Below, in pieces: positions 1 to 9,117 of a stretch of 64,000 nucleotides of DNA (position 1 is its first letter; every line of letters starts with the position of its first letter). Origin of the DNA: Ruicaihuangia caeni (lineage in GTDB: Bacteria; Actinomycetota; Actinomycetes; Actinomycetales; Microbacteriaceae); contig NZ_JASATX010000001.1 in NCBI RefSeq assembly GCF_029952955.1, positions 62,001 through 126,000 on the forward strand. Reading direction: 5' to 3'. The translations under genes and the position numbers were made by a program. The notes beneath the pieces are model-generated. The model saw only the letters and a list, made by a program, of their open reading frames with translations. It searched no databases and had not been told where the DNA came from.

Positions 1-1095
1 CCGTCGAAGGGTCAACTTCACGTGCTGGGGCAGAGCCTCAACACGATCTCGAGCCGCAAGGTGCCGTACTTCAGGCGCAACATCGGCGTCGTCTTCCAAG
101 ACTTCCGGCTGCTGCCGAACAAGACCGTGTTCGACAACGTCGCGTTCACGCTGCAGGTCATCGGCAAGAGCAAGGGCTTCGTGCAGCAGGCTGTGCCCGA
201 TGTGCTCAACCTCGTTGGACTCGCCGGCAAATCGGGCCGCTTCCCGCACGAGCTCTCCGGCGGCGAGCAGCAGCGCGTCGCGATCGCGCGCGCGATCGTG
301 AACCGACCCGCCGTGCTGCTGGCCGATGAGCCCACAGGCAATCTCGACCCGGCCACGAGCGCCGGCATCATGACGCTGCTCGAGCGCATCAACGCCAACG
401 GCACCACCGTGGTGATGGCGACGCATGATGTCGCGATCGTCGACCGCCTGCAGCGACGCGTGATCGAGCTCATCGGCGGGCGGGTCGTGCGCGATGAGCG
501 TGAAGGCGGGTACGTCACGCAAGCCATGCCGGTCGTTTCGCGCGACCAGGCGGGCGCCGTGCGCGAGGCGCCGTCCGCGCCGATGCCGAGCGCTTCGTCG
601 TCCGGCGCGGTCTCCTCTCCCGTCAGCCCCTTGAATGTGCAGAGCCCCGCGAGCGCGCCCGGCCCTCACAATGCCGAGAGCGCCCAGAGCGCCCAGAGCG
701 CCCAGAGCGCACCCCCGGCGTGGCAGGCGCCGGCGCCTCCCAGGCCCGAACGCTTCGCGCCGGCGGATGCCGCGGCATCCGCCCCCGCTTCGACCCAGCC
801 TCGCGACGCCCAGCCCGCACCGCCCCCAGCGACGGCGACCCCGTCGACGCCACCGCGCCCCGAGCATGCCCCAGGCGACGACGTTGCGGCAGCGCTCGCG
901 CGTGCGGCGCGACTCGAGGTCGATTCACCGCTTCACGCGGGTGAGCTCGCCGAGCCCACCGCGCCGTGGGACGACGGCCTCGACGACACGGTCATCCGCG
1001 CCCCCGGCGCCATGGAACGGCCCGAGCGAGTCGACCGCGTCGATCGTGCCGACCGTGACCGCTTCGACGGCAGCAACGGGGAGGGCACCCGATGA
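1..1095 (+). CDS. ftsE: Cell-division ABC transporter ATPase FtsE (5' end outside window)
   Basis: This is the 3' part of FtsE, the cytoplasmic ATPase that pairs with FtsX to control peptidoglycan hydrolases during division. The frame is open from base 1, and the Walker A region lies upstream of the window. Visible are the Q-loop region ([10 protein letters not shown]), the ABC signature [15 protein letters not shown], Walker B with D-loop ([12 protein letters not shown]) and the switch histidine (ATHD). After the ATPase core, at about nucleotide 530, comes an unusual Pro/Ala-rich, probably disordered tail of roughly 180 residues. It contains a short SAQ repeat encoded by 9-bp DNA repeats at about 676-711. 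Typical FtsE ends soon after the ATPase core. The stop overlaps the ftsX start (ATGA). Identity is secure; the role of the tail is unknown. Confidence 0.95.
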   Translation, partial: PSKGQLHVLGQSLNTISSRKVPYFRRNIGVVFQDFRLLPNKTVFDNVAFTLQVIGKSKGFVQQAVPDVLNLVGLAGKSGRFPHELSGGEQQRVAIARAIVNRPAVLLADEPTGNLDPATSAGIMTLLERINANGTTVVMATHDVAIVDRLQRRVIELIGGRVVRDEREGGYVTQAMPVVSRDQAGAVREAPSAPMPSASSSGAVSSPVSPLNVQSPASAPGPHNAESAQSAQSAQSAPPAWQAPAPPRPERFAPADAAASAPASTQPRDAQPAPPPATATPSTPPRPEHAPGDDVAAALARAARLEVDSPLHAGELAEPTAPWDDGLDDTVIRAPGAMERPERVDRVDRADRDRFDGSNGEGTR

Positions 1096-2009
1096 GGTTC
1101 GGCCTGGTGATGCACGAGGTCGGCCAGGGCCTCCGCCGAAATATCTCGATGGTCATCTCGGTGATCCTGGTCACCTTCATCTCGTTGACGTTCGTCGGTG
1201 CTGCCGCGCTGCTGCAGCTTCAGATCACCGAGATGAAGGGCTACTGGTACGACCGCGCTCAGGTCGCCGTGTACCTCTGCACGGAGGTCTCGAACGGCGG
1301 CAACTGCATGCTCTCGGCTGCGACCGAGGAGCAGATCGACGCAGTGCGCGCGCAGCTCGAGTCAGACACGCTCGCGCCGTACATCGACCGCTTCGAGTTC
1401 GAGAACCGCGATCAGGCGTATGAGAACTTCCAGCGCCAGTTCCAAGGCAACCCCGTGGCCGACCTCGTCGAGCCCGAGTTCCTCAACGAGACGTTCTGGG
1501 TGAACCTCAAAGACCCTAACCAGGCCGCGATCCTGGTCGAGAGCCTCTCGACCATGGCCGGTGTCGAGAACGTCGAAGACCAGCGCGCCTACCTCGACGG
1601 CATCTTCGACCTGCTGAACGCGGCAAGCATCACTGCGGTCGGCATCGCCGCGCTCATGCTGGTGGCGGCGGTGCTGTTGATCGCCACGACGATCCGGCTC
1701 TCAGCGTTCTCACGTCGCCGAGAGCTCGGCATCATGCGACTCGTCGGCGCATCGAACGGCTTCATCCAGACGCCGTTCGTGCTCGAAGGCATCGTCGCGG
1801 CGCTCATCGGCTCGGCGCTCGCGAGTGCGACCGTCGTCGGGCTCGTGCACTTCTTCGTGCAGGGCTACCTCGCGCCGTCGCTCGCAGCGACAACCTCGCT
1901 CGTGGGGGTTCCCGAGGCGCTCATGGTCGTGCCGATCATCATCGGGCTCGGCGTGCTGCTGGCCGGCATCTCCGCGAGTTTCGCCATCCGGCGCTACCTG
2001 CGCATCTGA
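1092..2009 (+). CDS. ftsX: Cell-division membrane protein FtsX
   Basis: FtsX is the permease-like partner of FtsE. It carries signals to cell-wall hydrolases in the periplasm/exterior. The 305-residue protein has an N-terminal membrane segment (about residues 20-45), a large external domain with two cysteines ([10 protein letters not shown]) and three C-terminal membrane segments. Before the last two sits a cytoplasmic loop with the family-typical [14 protein letters not shown] motif. The start codon overlaps the ftsE stop, so the two are translationally coupled. Length and topology are normal for the family. In most actinobacteria smpB follows directly; here two unrelated genes intervene. 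Confidence 0.96.
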   Translation: MRFGLVMHEVGQGLRRNISMVISVILVTFISLTFVGAAALLQLQITEMKGYWYDRAQVAVYLCTEVSNGGNCMLSAATEEQIDAVRAQLESDTLAPYIDRFEFENRDQAYENFQRQFQGNPVADLVEPEFLNETFWVNLKDPNQAAILVESLSTMAGVENVEDQRAYLDGIFDLLNAASITAVGIAALMLVAAVLLIATTIRLSAFSRRRELGIMRLVGASNGFIQTPFVLEGIVAALIGSALASATVVGLVHFFVQGYLAPSLAATTSLVGVPEALMVVPIIIGLGVLLAGISASFAIRRYLRI

Positions 2010-2075
2010 CTCCCGCGACCAGCTCCGACTGTCACCCCTGGCCGCGCTCACCCCTCTTGTCGCGGTCGAGTATTG

Positions 2076-2138
2076 CGTCGAGATGCCACGATCTGCTGGG
2101 ATTTCGCGATGATTTGCGCATGTTGTGCGATCTCGGCG
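2076..2138. repeat. Dispersed palindromic element, copy 1 (ftsX/zwf convergent junction)
   Basis: The left arm (2076-2096) and right arm (2118-2138) are imperfect inverted repeats sharing CGNCGAGAT at the outer ends. The left-arm core closely matches a second element at 10715-10778 (about 17 of 20 positions over CGAGATG...ATCTGCTG). Both copies lie between convergent genes. It may act as a bidirectional terminator or be a REP-like mobile palindrome. No T-run follows. Confidence 0.55.
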
Positions 2139-2192
2139 AAGGGGCGCGGAGGGCGCGGAGGGCGCGAGAGAGAGCCGGATCAGGGATAGCGT

Positions 2193-3695
2193 CTAGCGGA
2201 TGCTGGTGCGCCACGCATCCGGCCCGTTGGAGCCTGCGGCGTACTCTTCGAGCGGCACCGTGCCCGCTCGCCAGGCCTCGAGCACCGGCTCGACGATCCG
2301 CCAGCACTGCTCGGCGGTGTCGGCCCGGATCGAGAGCGAAGGGTCGCCGTCGAGGATGCCGCGCAGCACCTCGCCATAGGCCTTCAGCCTGCCTGGATCG
2401 AAGTCGGCCTGCATCACCTCGCGGCTCAGCGTCTCGGGGTCTCCCGGCCCGTTCATGTTCAACTCGAGCGCGATCCGCTCCGGGGCGAGCGCGATGTGCA
2501 GCACGTTCGCCGGCGCCTCGCCCTCGAGCCCGCTCGGCACCCGAGGCGCCTCTCGGAAGGTGACCATGATCTCGCGGCGCTTCCGCCCGATGGCCTTGCC
2601 CGAGCGAAGGGTGAAGGGCACGCCCGCCCAGCGCCACGTGCCCACCTCGACGGTCAGCTCGGCGAGCGTCTCCGTCTCGTTCGAAGGATCGACTCCGGCT
2701 TCGTCGGTATACGCGGGGAGCGTCCGGTCGCCGATCCGGCCGGCGGTGTAGCGGGCTCGGCGCGATGAACCAGCAGCATCCCCGCCCCACACCTGCGTTG
2801 CTCGCAGTGTCGTGCTCTTGGCGTCGCGCAGATCTGCTTCACCGAGGGTTGCGGGAGGCTCCATGGCGAAGATCGCGAGCACTTGCAGCAGATGGCTCTG
2901 CAGCATATCGACGAGCGCGCCGGCGTGATCGTAGTACCGTGCGCGGTTCTCGAGCGCGAGTTCCTCGTCATAGACGATGTCGACGCGTTCGATGTGGGTC
3001 GAGTTCCATAGCGGCTCGAACACGCGGTTCGCGAAGCGCAGACCGAGCAGGTTGAGCACGGTCGTGCGGCCGAGGAAGTGATCGACTCGGTGAATCGACC
3101 GTTCGGGCACGATTCGCTGCACGAGCTCGTTGAGCTCATGTGCCGACGCGGCGTCGCTGCCGAACGGCTTCTCGAGACCGAGCACCGAGCCGTCGGGCAC
3201 ACCGATCCGCTCGAGTGCTTGGCATGCTCTGAAGGTGATCGCGGGCGGAAGCGCGAAGTAGATCGCGACTGCGCCTTCGCACTCGTCGAGCACCGACCGC
3301 ACGCCATCGTCGGACGTGAGGTCGGCCGAGCGGTACCGCGTGTGCGAGAGCAGCTCGTCGACAGCGTCGCCGGAGGCCTGTGACGATCTGAAGGCATCCG
3401 ACACGCGCGTGCGCCATTGCTCTTCGTCGTACTGCTCGGCCCCGGCGCCGACCAGCAGGATGCGGCGGTCGGGTTCCACTGTCAGGAGCTGGCCGAGGGC
3501 CGGCAGCAGCAGACGGGAGGCGAGGTCGCCGCTGGCGCCCAGCACGAGCAGCGTTTCGATGCGAGGCGGCTCGGCGGGAGGGGAATCGGACGGACGGGAA
3601 CCAGCGCTCCGGGAGGCTCGCGCCGATCCTGTACCCGGTTCGCCCGGGTTCGACGCGGCATCCGCTTGGTGATCGCGAGCTCCTTCGGGGGCCAT
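2193..3695 (-). CDS. zwf: Glucose-6-phosphate dehydrogenase family protein
   Basis: This 500-residue protein of the G6PDH family would oxidise glucose 6-phosphate to 6-phosphogluconolactone in the cytosol. Seen: an N-terminal Rossmann motif GASGDLASRLLLPAL, the EKPFGSD motif, the active-site segment RVDHFLGR (classically RIDHYLGK, so the last lysine is arginine here) and a later DMLQSHLLQ stretch with the catalytic-type histidine. The first ~45 residues are low-complexity and non-conserved. It is probably a divergent paralogue, since the usual actinobacterial zwf sits beside tal/opcA. A TACGCT box 7 nt before the ATG suggests a leaderless transcript. It is divergent from the GH15 gene (36-bp gap), with which it probably works in trehalose/glucan turnover (inference). 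The open frame continues upstream antisense to GH15, but that part is a shadow. Confidence 0.85.
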   Translation of the reverse strand: MAPEGARDHQADAASNPGEPGTGSARASRSAGSRPSDSPPAEPPRIETLLVLGASGDLASRLLLPALGQLLTVEPDRRILLVGAGAEQYDEEQWRTRVSDAFRSSQASGDAVDELLSHTRYRSADLTSDDGVRSVLDECEGAVAIYFALPPAITFRACQALERIGVPDGSVLGLEKPFGSDAASAHELNELVQRIVPERSIHRVDHFLGRTTVLNLLGLRFANRVFEPLWNSTHIERVDIVYDEELALENRARYYDHAGALVDMLQSHLLQVLAIFAMEPPATLGEADLRDAKSTTLRATQVWGGDAAGSSRRARYTAGRIGDRTLPAYTDEAGVDPSNETETLAELTVEVGTWRWAGVPFTLRSGKAIGRKRREIMVTFREAPRVPSGLEGEAPANVLHIALAPERIALELNMNGPGDPETLSREVMQADFDPGRLKAYGEVLRGILDGDPSLSIRADTAEQCWRIVEPVLEAWRAGTVPLEEYAAGSNGPDAWRTSIR

Positions 3696-3731
3696 GTTGT
3701 CGAGCGTACGCCCGGCGCACAGGATGGCACC

Positions 3732-5561
3732 ATGAGCCTGCCCATCGAGGATTATGCGCTGATCAGCGACTGTCACACGGGGGCGCTCGTAGGGAAAGAC
3801 GGCAGCATCGACTGGCTCTGCCTGCCGCGATACGACTCGCCGTCGATGTTCGGCGCACTGCTCGGCGATGAGGAGCACGGGCGGTGGCTGATCGCCCCGG
3901 CAGACGCTGACGCGCAGGTCTCTCGCGGCTACACCGATCACACCTTCGTGCTCGCGACCCGTTGGCAGACAGCCACCGGCGAGGTGGAGGTGCTCGACTT
4001 CATGCCGCATGGCGACCACCGCGCCGACGTGGTGCGGCGCGTTCGGGGTATTCGCGGCGAGGTCGAGATGCGCGAGGAGCTGCGCGTGCGCTTCGGCTAT
4101 GCGGCCGCCATCCCTTGGGTGCGGCAGATCGACGAGCACGGCCACCCGGCACTCGTCGCGATCGCCGGCCCCGACGCGATCGTGCGCCGCGGTCCCCGGT
4201 TGAAGGCCCGCGGCCACCTTCACGAGGCGAACTACACAGTGACAGAGGGCGAGACGATCGACATCTCGATCACCTGGTTCGAGTCGCACCTGCACGACCC
4301 CGGCCCGATCGACCTCGATGCGGCCTATGACGACACGCTCGCGTGGTGGAAGAAGTGGGCGTCGATGTACGTGCACGAGGGCCCGTACTACGAGCCGGTC
4401 ATCCGCTCGCTGCTGATGCTCCGCGCGCTCACCCACGAGGCGACCGGCGGCATCGTGGCCGCCGCGACGACGAGCCTTCCCGAGCAGTTCGGCGGCCCTC
4501 GCAACTGGGACTATCGCTATGTGTGGCTGCGGGATGCCGCGCTGACCCTGAGCGCGTTCCTCACCCACTCCTATGTCAGCGAGGCCCAGAACTGGCGCAA
4601 TTGGTTGCTGCGGGCGATCGCCGGGGATCCCAACGATGTGCAGATCATGTACGGGCTCGCCGGGGAGCGCTTCCTCCCCGAACGCGAACTGACGTCGCTG
4701 CCCGGGTACCAGGGGGCGGCTCCGGTGCGCGTCGGCAACGCAGCGGTGGCGCAGTTCCAGGGAGATGTCATCGGCGAGGTCATGGTGGCCCTCGACGAAG
4801 CGCGCGAGGCAGGGGTCAAGGAAGACGCGTTCTCGTGGCCCCTGCAACGCGCCCTGATGGACTTCGTCGAACAGAACTGGCATCGCGAAGACCAGGGCAT
4901 CTGGGAGATGCGCGGGCCCAAGCGTGTCTTCACGCACTCGCGGGTCATGATGTGGGTCGCGCTCGACCGCGCCATCCACGCGGTGCAGCAGCACGGACTT
5001 CCCGGCCCGGTCGAGCGCTGGCAGGAACTGCGCGACAAGATCCGAACGGAGATCGAGGAGCGCGGCTTCGACAAGGAGCGGAACAGCTACGTGCAGTCAT
5101 ACGGTTCGAAAGCGGTCGACGCGTCGCTGCTGCAGTTGCCGCAGGTCGGCTACTGCGAGGCCGACGACCCGCGCATGCTGGGAACCGTCGCCGCGATCGA
5201 GCACGACCTCATGCACAACGGGCTGCTCATGCGGTACCGCTTCACCGACGAGACCCACGTCGACGCATTCCCTCCGGGGGAGCATCCCTTCCTCGCCTGC
5301 TCCTTCTGGCTCGTCGAGCAGTACGCACGATCCGGGCGCCTCGATGATGCGCGCCGGCTGATGGATCGGCTCGTCGCGCTCACGAACGACGTCGGCATGC
5401 TCTCGGAGGAGTACGACGCCGATACCGGCCGGCACGCGGGGAACACGCCGCAGGCGCTATCGCACCTGGCGCTCGTGCAAGCGGCCGACTGGATCGCGCG
5501 GATGTCGGGGGAGCAGGCGCCGGGCGGGCAGCAGGGCGAGCAGCAGGAGACCCGGGTCTGA
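3732..5561 (+). CDS. Glycoside hydrolase family 15 protein (trehalase/glucoamylase-like)
   Basis: This 609-residue cytosolic GH15 enzyme has an N-terminal beta-sandwich domain (about 1-240) opening with the family-typical [16 protein letters not shown]. It is followed by an (alpha/alpha)6-barrel with the [17 protein letters not shown] signature. There is no signal peptide. Mycobacterial relatives are trehalases; others are glucoamylases or oligosaccharide hydrolases, so the substrate cannot be fixed from sequence. The ATG at 3732 was chosen because residues from there match the family N-terminus; the longer open frame upstream is antisense to zwf. It is divergently paired with the zwf-like gene, so released glucose could feed that enzyme after phosphorylation (inference). 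Confidence 0.88.
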   Translation: MSLPIEDYALISDCHTGALVGKDGSIDWLCLPRYDSPSMFGALLGDEEHGRWLIAPADADAQVSRGYTDHTFVLATRWQTATGEVEVLDFMPHGDHRADVVRRVRGIRGEVEMREELRVRFGYAAAIPWVRQIDEHGHPALVAIAGPDAIVRRGPRLKARGHLHEANYTVTEGETIDISITWFESHLHDPGPIDLDAAYDDTLAWWKKWASMYVHEGPYYEPVIRSLLMLRALTHEATGGIVAAATTSLPEQFGGPRNWDYRYVWLRDAALTLSAFLTHSYVSEAQNWRNWLLRAIAGDPNDVQIMYGLAGERFLPERELTSLPGYQGAAPVRVGNAAVAQFQGDVIGEVMVALDEAREAGVKEDAFSWPLQRALMDFVEQNWHREDQGIWEMRGPKRVFTHSRVMMWVALDRAIHAVQQHGLPGPVERWQELRDKIRTEIEERGFDKERNSYVQSYGSKAVDASLLQLPQVGYCEADDPRMLGTVAAIEHDLMHNGLLMRYRFTDETHVDAFPPGEHPFLACSFWLVEQYARSGRLDDARRLMDRLVALTNDVGMLSEEYDADTGRHAGNTPQALSHLALVQAADWIARMSGEQAPGGQQGEQQETRV

Positions 5562-5640
5562 GTGGGCGCCACGTCGCGCTAGACTGGACGGCTGCCCGGC
5601 ATCCGTCGGGCGTGTCGACTCGATTGAGCTGGAGCGCGCT

Positions 5641-6117
5641 GTGGCTAAGGAACGTGGTGAGAAGGTCGTCGCGACCAATCGCCGTGCCCGGCACGACTAC
5701 CTCATTGAAGACACCATCGAGGCGGGTCTCGTGCTCTCGGGCACCGAGGTGAAGTCGCTTCGGCACGGCAGGGCTTCCCTTGTCGACGGCTACGCCTACA
5801 TCGACCGCGGAGAAGCCTGGCTCGAGGCCGTGCACATCCCCGAGTACAACCAGGGCACGTGGAACAACCATGCGCCGAGGCGCAAGCGCAAGCTGCTGCT
5901 GCACAAGCAGCAGATCCTGAAGCTCGAGGCGAAGGTCAAGCAGGGCGGGTACACCATCGTGCCGCTGAAGCTCTACTTCAACGACGGTCGGGCCAAGGTC
6001 GAGATCGCCCTGGCGAAGGGCAAGCGCGAGTACGACAAGCGCCAGGCACTGCGCGAGAAGCAGGACAAGCGCGAGGCCGACCGCGCCATGTCGCACCGCC
6101 GCAACCTCGGCGAGTAG
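5641..6117 (+). CDS. smpB: SsrA-binding protein SmpB
   Basis: SmpB binds the tRNA-like domain of tmRNA and delivers it to stalled ribosomes. The 158-residue protein has the OB-fold core motifs ([26 protein letters not shown]) and the basic C-terminal tail rich in K/R that enters the mRNA channel. The start is GTG with a GGAG-type ribosome-binding site about 8 nt upstream. A TAGACT box at 5580-5585 may be its -10 element. The partner RNA gene ssrA lies 163 bp downstream. Confidence 0.97.
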   Translation: MAKERGEKVVATNRRARHDYLIEDTIEAGLVLSGTEVKSLRHGRASLVDGYAYIDRGEAWLEAVHIPEYNQGTWNNHAPRRKRKLLLHKQQILKLEAKVKQGGYTIVPLKLYFNDGRAKVEIALAKGKREYDKRQALREKQDKREADRAMSHRRNLGE

Positions 6118-6191
6118 CGCCCAAGGTCAGCGCGCGTGCGCGTGTGCCGAAGCGTCGGCTCGGTGGAATAGCAGAACCGGCCTGCGTGTTC

Positions 6192-6197
6192 TAGACT
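6192..6197 (+). promoter_or_regulatory. Candidate -10 box for ssrA
   Basis: TAGACT, the same hexamer seen before smpB and sigR, lies about 85 nt upstream of the mature tmRNA 5' end. No good -35 was recognised. A transcript from here would need 5' processing, as is normal for pre-tmRNA. Confidence 0.3.
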
Positions 6198-6280
6198 GTG
6201 ATGCTCACCGGATGCCGCGCGCTCCGGTGGTGCCTTGGAAACTCAACAGCGTGTGATTGCGACCACTTCGCGGTGCGCAT

Positions 6281-6651
6281 GGGGATGATCGGTTTCGACA
6301 TTGCCTGAACGACTGCGAGAAGCGGGTCGAGGATGCGGGGTTATCTCGTTAACGCCCTCCGCAAACAATAAGTGCCAATGCTAAGCGCACTGACTTCGCC
6401 CTCGCTGCCTAAGCGAGCCCGATAGTCCGTCAGCCCGTGGGTCCGTTCCCGCCCCGGTGTCTGGCGTCATCTAGGGAGCTTGCCGCGACACTGCGTCTCA
6501 GGGTGTTGCGGGACATGCACTGAGGCTGGGCTCGTCGACCTAGAGGCCTGCAGCAAAGGTCGGAGCCGAGCAGAACGCTGAGCAGGCTACACCCGTAGAA
6601 GGCGCACGACTACAGCAGTGGACCGGGGTTCGATTCCCCGCATCTCCACCA
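6281..6651 (+). ncRNA. ssrA: Transfer-messenger RNA (tmRNA)
   Basis: The 5' end GGGGATGATCGGTTTCGACA and the 3' end TTCGATTCCCCGCATCTCCACCA are diagnostic of tmRNA. The acceptor arm GGGGATG pairs with CATCTCC (one G-U pair), and CCA is encoded. The length is about 371 nt. The tag frame that ends in ALAA-stop runs 6374-6412 and reads ANAKRTDFALAA if GCC at 6374 is the resume codon. The frame starting at GCA 6361 stops early (ANNKCQC) and was rejected. It follows smpB, the usual pairing. Confidence 0.96.
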
Positions 6652-6756
6652 ACGGTCACCATCGTCGCGATCACACGCTGTTGGGCGTCCTGTCGATGCC
6701 TCTGGTCTGTTCTAACCTGTGACCGATGAGCGCAAATCGACAGCGGAGCGCGCGCG

Positions 6757-7491
6757 GTGGATGACACCGTCGTCGCGGCCCTCCGCGTGCTCGATCTGAT
6801 CGGGGTCTTCGCCAACGCCATGCTCGGCGCGGTGATCGCCCGCTCAGCGCGGCTCGATCCGCTCGGCTCCGCAACGCTCGCGGTCATGTCGGGCCTCGGT
6901 GGCGGCATGATCCGCGATGTGCTGCTGCAACACGGTCCGCCGGTCGCGCTCACCGACTACGCCTATGTGCCGACCGCGCTCGCCGCGGCATTCGTGGTCT
7001 ACCTCGTGAAGATCGAAGGACCGATCTGGGATCGCGTCTGGCCGTACATCGATGCACTGGCGCTCGGATGCTGGGCGGCGGCCGGTGCCCAGAAGGCGCT
7101 CGCCGTCGGCCTGGGCTGGCTCCCGGCGGTTCTGCTCGGCGCGGTCACGGCAGTCGGCGGGGGGTTCACGCGCGACGTGGTGCTGCGAAGGGTCCCCACG
7201 ATCCTCGGCGGCAACACCTTGTACGCCACCTGCGCACTGCTCGCGGGTGCTGTCATGGTGGTCTTCTTCGAACTCGGCATGCCCGTCGTCGGTTCCGTGG
7301 TGGCGACGTTGGTCGGCGGAGCGCTCTGCCTGCTCGCACGGTGGCAGCAGTGGACGCTGCCGCAGAGCGACGAGTGGTCAGCGTTGGGGGCCGCCAGAGC
7401 CCGACTCGCCCGCAGCAGCCGGAGTCGTGGCAGCAGGCGTCGCGGCACTGAGGACGAGGGCGACGGGGGAGCAGCGGTGCCGCGCGGTTGA
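6757..7491 (+). CDS. TRIC/UPF0126 family membrane protein (YadS-like)
   Basis: This 244-residue membrane protein has two copies of a three-helix unit, each with a conserved glycine-rich motif followed by an Arg-Asp pair (GLGGGMIRDVLL and AVGGGFTRDVVLRRVP). That is the signature of the prokaryotic TRIC/UPF0126 family, some of whose members are trimeric cation channels. About seven membrane segments are expected. The C-terminal ~35 residues are hydrophilic and rich in Arg/Ser then Asp/Glu/Gly. The start is GTG at 6757; an ATG at 6726 is out of frame. It stands alone downstream of ssrA. The physiological substrate is not predictable. Confidence 0.85.
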   Translation: MDDTVVAALRVLDLIGVFANAMLGAVIARSARLDPLGSATLAVMSGLGGGMIRDVLLQHGPPVALTDYAYVPTALAAAFVVYLVKIEGPIWDRVWPYIDALALGCWAAAGAQKALAVGLGWLPAVLLGAVTAVGGGFTRDVVLRRVPTILGGNTLYATCALLAGAVMVVFFELGMPVVGSVVATLVGGALCLLARWQQWTLPQSDEWSALGAARARLARSSRSRGSRRRGTEDEGDGGAAVPRG

Positions 7492-7522
7492 CGCTATCGA
7501 CCGCGGTTGACGCCGTGGACGC

Positions 7523-7543
7523 TGTGCTTCCCGGTGAAGCACA
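7523..7543. terminator. Hairpin between convergent genes
   Basis: TGTGCTTC and GAAGCACA form a perfect 8-bp stem around a CCGGT loop, in the 117-bp gap between the TRIC-family gene and the convergent dehydrogenase. There is no T-run, as is common for actinobacterial terminators. Confidence 0.5.
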
Positions 7544-7608
7544 CCGACCCGGTCTGCCGCACCGCGGCGCTCAGCCCGCGCGTCGCATGAGCAGGTTCGA
7601 TCGCGCGG

Positions 7609-8562
7609 TCACTCGTACATCGCGATGAAGCGACCGATCACACCGCCGGCGCGCAGTTTGTCGATCGCGTCTGGGATGTCGTCATGCGTGATGTGGTTGA
7701 TCGGAGGGTTCAGCTTGCCGGTCTTCATGAGCTCATAGATGCCCTCGAGGTCTTCGCGCGTCCCTGACTTCGAACCCTTGATGGTCAACTGATTGATGAT
7801 GATCGGGTAGGTACTGATGTGCGCTTCCAGCTTGCCCATGCCGACCTGCACGAATGTGCCGAACTCGCCGAGCGTTTCAATGCCCGCTGCCGTGGTGGTG
7901 CCGAATCCCGCGTAGTCGACGATCAGCTCGAGGTTCTTGTCCTTGAAGGCGTCGATCGACGCGGCGACACCCGATAGCCCGATCTCGTCGGCGAGCTTCT
8001 GCGTCTCAGGGTTGACCTCGGCCGCATACACCTCAGCGCCCGACAGCACGGCGGCGCGGGCGCCGATGTACCCGAGCCCGCCGAGTCCGATCACTCCCAC
8101 GCGCATGCCGGGCTTGGCTCCGCCGACGGTCATGATCGCGTGATACGCGGTGAGGCCGGCATCCGTCGCCATCGCCCCGAGATCGAACGGCACCTCGTCG
8201 GGGAGCCGCACGAGATTGTCGGCGGTGGCCACGAGCTTGTGCGCGAAGCCGCCGTCCCACTTGCCGTAGCCGAGCGCGTCACCGTCGCTCATGACCGGGG
8301 CGAGGCCAACGCGGTCGCCGACCTTCCACTGGTCCATGCCTTCGCCCACTTCCACGATCACGCCGGCGTTCTCATGGCCCATCGTGCGGGGAAGCGTCGG
8401 GAAGAGCGCCATCCAGCCCGGGTCGTCGATCGCCGAGACGTCGGAGTGGCAGACGCCCGCGGCTTTCACCTCGACGACCACCTGTCCAGGTCCGGCGGTC
8501 GGTTCGGGTACTTCATTCAGCTCGAGCGGCTTGTTGGTGCCGGTGAACTGCCATGCCTTCAT
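7609..8562 (-). CDS. Zinc-dependent alcohol dehydrogenase family protein
   Basis: This 317-residue medium-chain dehydrogenase/reductase would interconvert an alcohol and an aldehyde with NAD(P). Seen: an N-terminal GroES-like domain with catalytic-zinc residues in GVCHSD (Cys near 38) and GHENAG, then a Rossmann domain with GLGGLGYIG (about residue 158). The four-cysteine structural zinc loop of classical ADHs is absent; that segment reads GYGKWDGG. It is therefore a short, structural-zinc-less member. The start was set at ATG 8562 because GGGAGG lies 6 nt upstream; a longer frame adds 14 residues without support. It stands alone, and the substrate is unknown. Confidence 0.85.
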   Translation of the reverse strand: MKAWQFTGTNKPLELNEVPEPTAGPGQVVVEVKAAGVCHSDVSAIDDPGWMALFPTLPRTMGHENAGVIVEVGEGMDQWKVGDRVGLAPVMSDGDALGYGKWDGGFAHKLVATADNLVRLPDEVPFDLGAMATDAGLTAYHAIMTVGGAKPGMRVGVIGLGGLGYIGARAAVLSGAEVYAAEVNPETQKLADEIGLSGVAASIDAFKDKNLELIVDYAGFGTTTAAGIETLGEFGTFVQVGMGKLEAHISTYPIIINQLTIKGSKSGTREDLEGIYELMKTGKLNPPINHITHDDIPDAIDKLRAGGVIGRFIAMYE

Positions 8563-8660
8563 CAGTGCCTCCCTTGAGAACGGTGCTCGCTCTCCTGGGG
8601 CCATTGTGCGAGCCTGTCATCCCGGCGAGAAGGGTGGCCGCCGGCTCTCACAGCGGTCGG

Positions 8661-8960
8661 TCAGACGTCAACGAGCTCGATCGCGACGGTCACCACGTCG
8701 CCGAGGTCGAGCGACTCAGCGTCGCGCACGGCCTTCTTCACGGGCAGTGCGTAGGTGCCGTCGCCTCCTGGAAAGATCGAGGTACGCCACGTCGTCTCGC
8801 CGATGACCGCCTCGACTCTGAGCGAACCGAAGCCGCCGGCGAGGCCAGCGGCGACCTCACGGATATCGGCGGATGCCTCAGCCGGCACACTGACGAAGGT
8901 CCAGAGCTCGTGTCGGCGGGCCTGCCACCGCCAGAGCTCCGCATCGAACTCGAATCGCAC
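8661..8960 (-). CDS. DUF1905-type small protein
   Basis: This 99-residue protein begins VRFEFDAELWRWQ and contains WTFVSVPAEASADI and WRTSIFPGGDGTYALPVKKAVRDA, matching the DUF1905 pattern. That is a small beta-barrel-like domain, often found alone or beside YdeI/OmdA proteins, of unknown function. GTG at 8960 was chosen because conservation begins there; the open frame extends 53 residues further without family-like sequence. It lies between the alcohol dehydrogenase and the divergent exporter gene. Confidence 0.7.
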   Translation of the reverse strand: MRFEFDAELWRWQARRHELWTFVSVPAEASADIREVAAGLAGGFGSLRVEAVIGETTWRTSIFPGGDGTYALPVKKAVRDAESLDLGDVVTVAIELVDV

Positions 8961-9061
8961 GCATCCACCGTGCCACAGGCAGCCGTCAGCGGCCGCTGGC
9001 ATGTCGGTGCCGGGGCATCGGTGCTGCGTTGTGCGAGCCGCTTCGTCGAACACGCCGCTCA

Positions 9062-9104
9062 AGAACGTGCAGGTTCTGCAAGAACGGGGGCGTAGGGCTA
9101 TAAC
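9062..9104 (+). promoter_or_regulatory. Operator/promoter of the DHA2 exporter
   Basis: Three half-sites alternate: AGAAC (9062-9066), GTTCT (9073-9077), AGAAC (9081-9085). The last two form a perfect 13-bp dyad with a GCA centre. A -10 box TATAAC follows at 9099-9104, 13 nt before the ATG. The dyad falls where a -35 element would be, so a repressor bound there would block the exporter promoter. No regulator gene adjoins, so it would act in trans. Confidence 0.5.
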
Positions 9105-9117
9105 TGAGGGGAGCCCC

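Noticed and set aside
3696-4994. Long minus-strand frame continuous with zwf, antisense to GH15
   Set aside because: The translated part has no family features, while the opposite strand encodes a clear GH15 enzyme. It is a GC-rich antisense shadow.
6361-6384. tmRNA tag starting at GCA 6361
   Set aside because: That frame gives ANNKCQC then stop and lacks the ALAA end.
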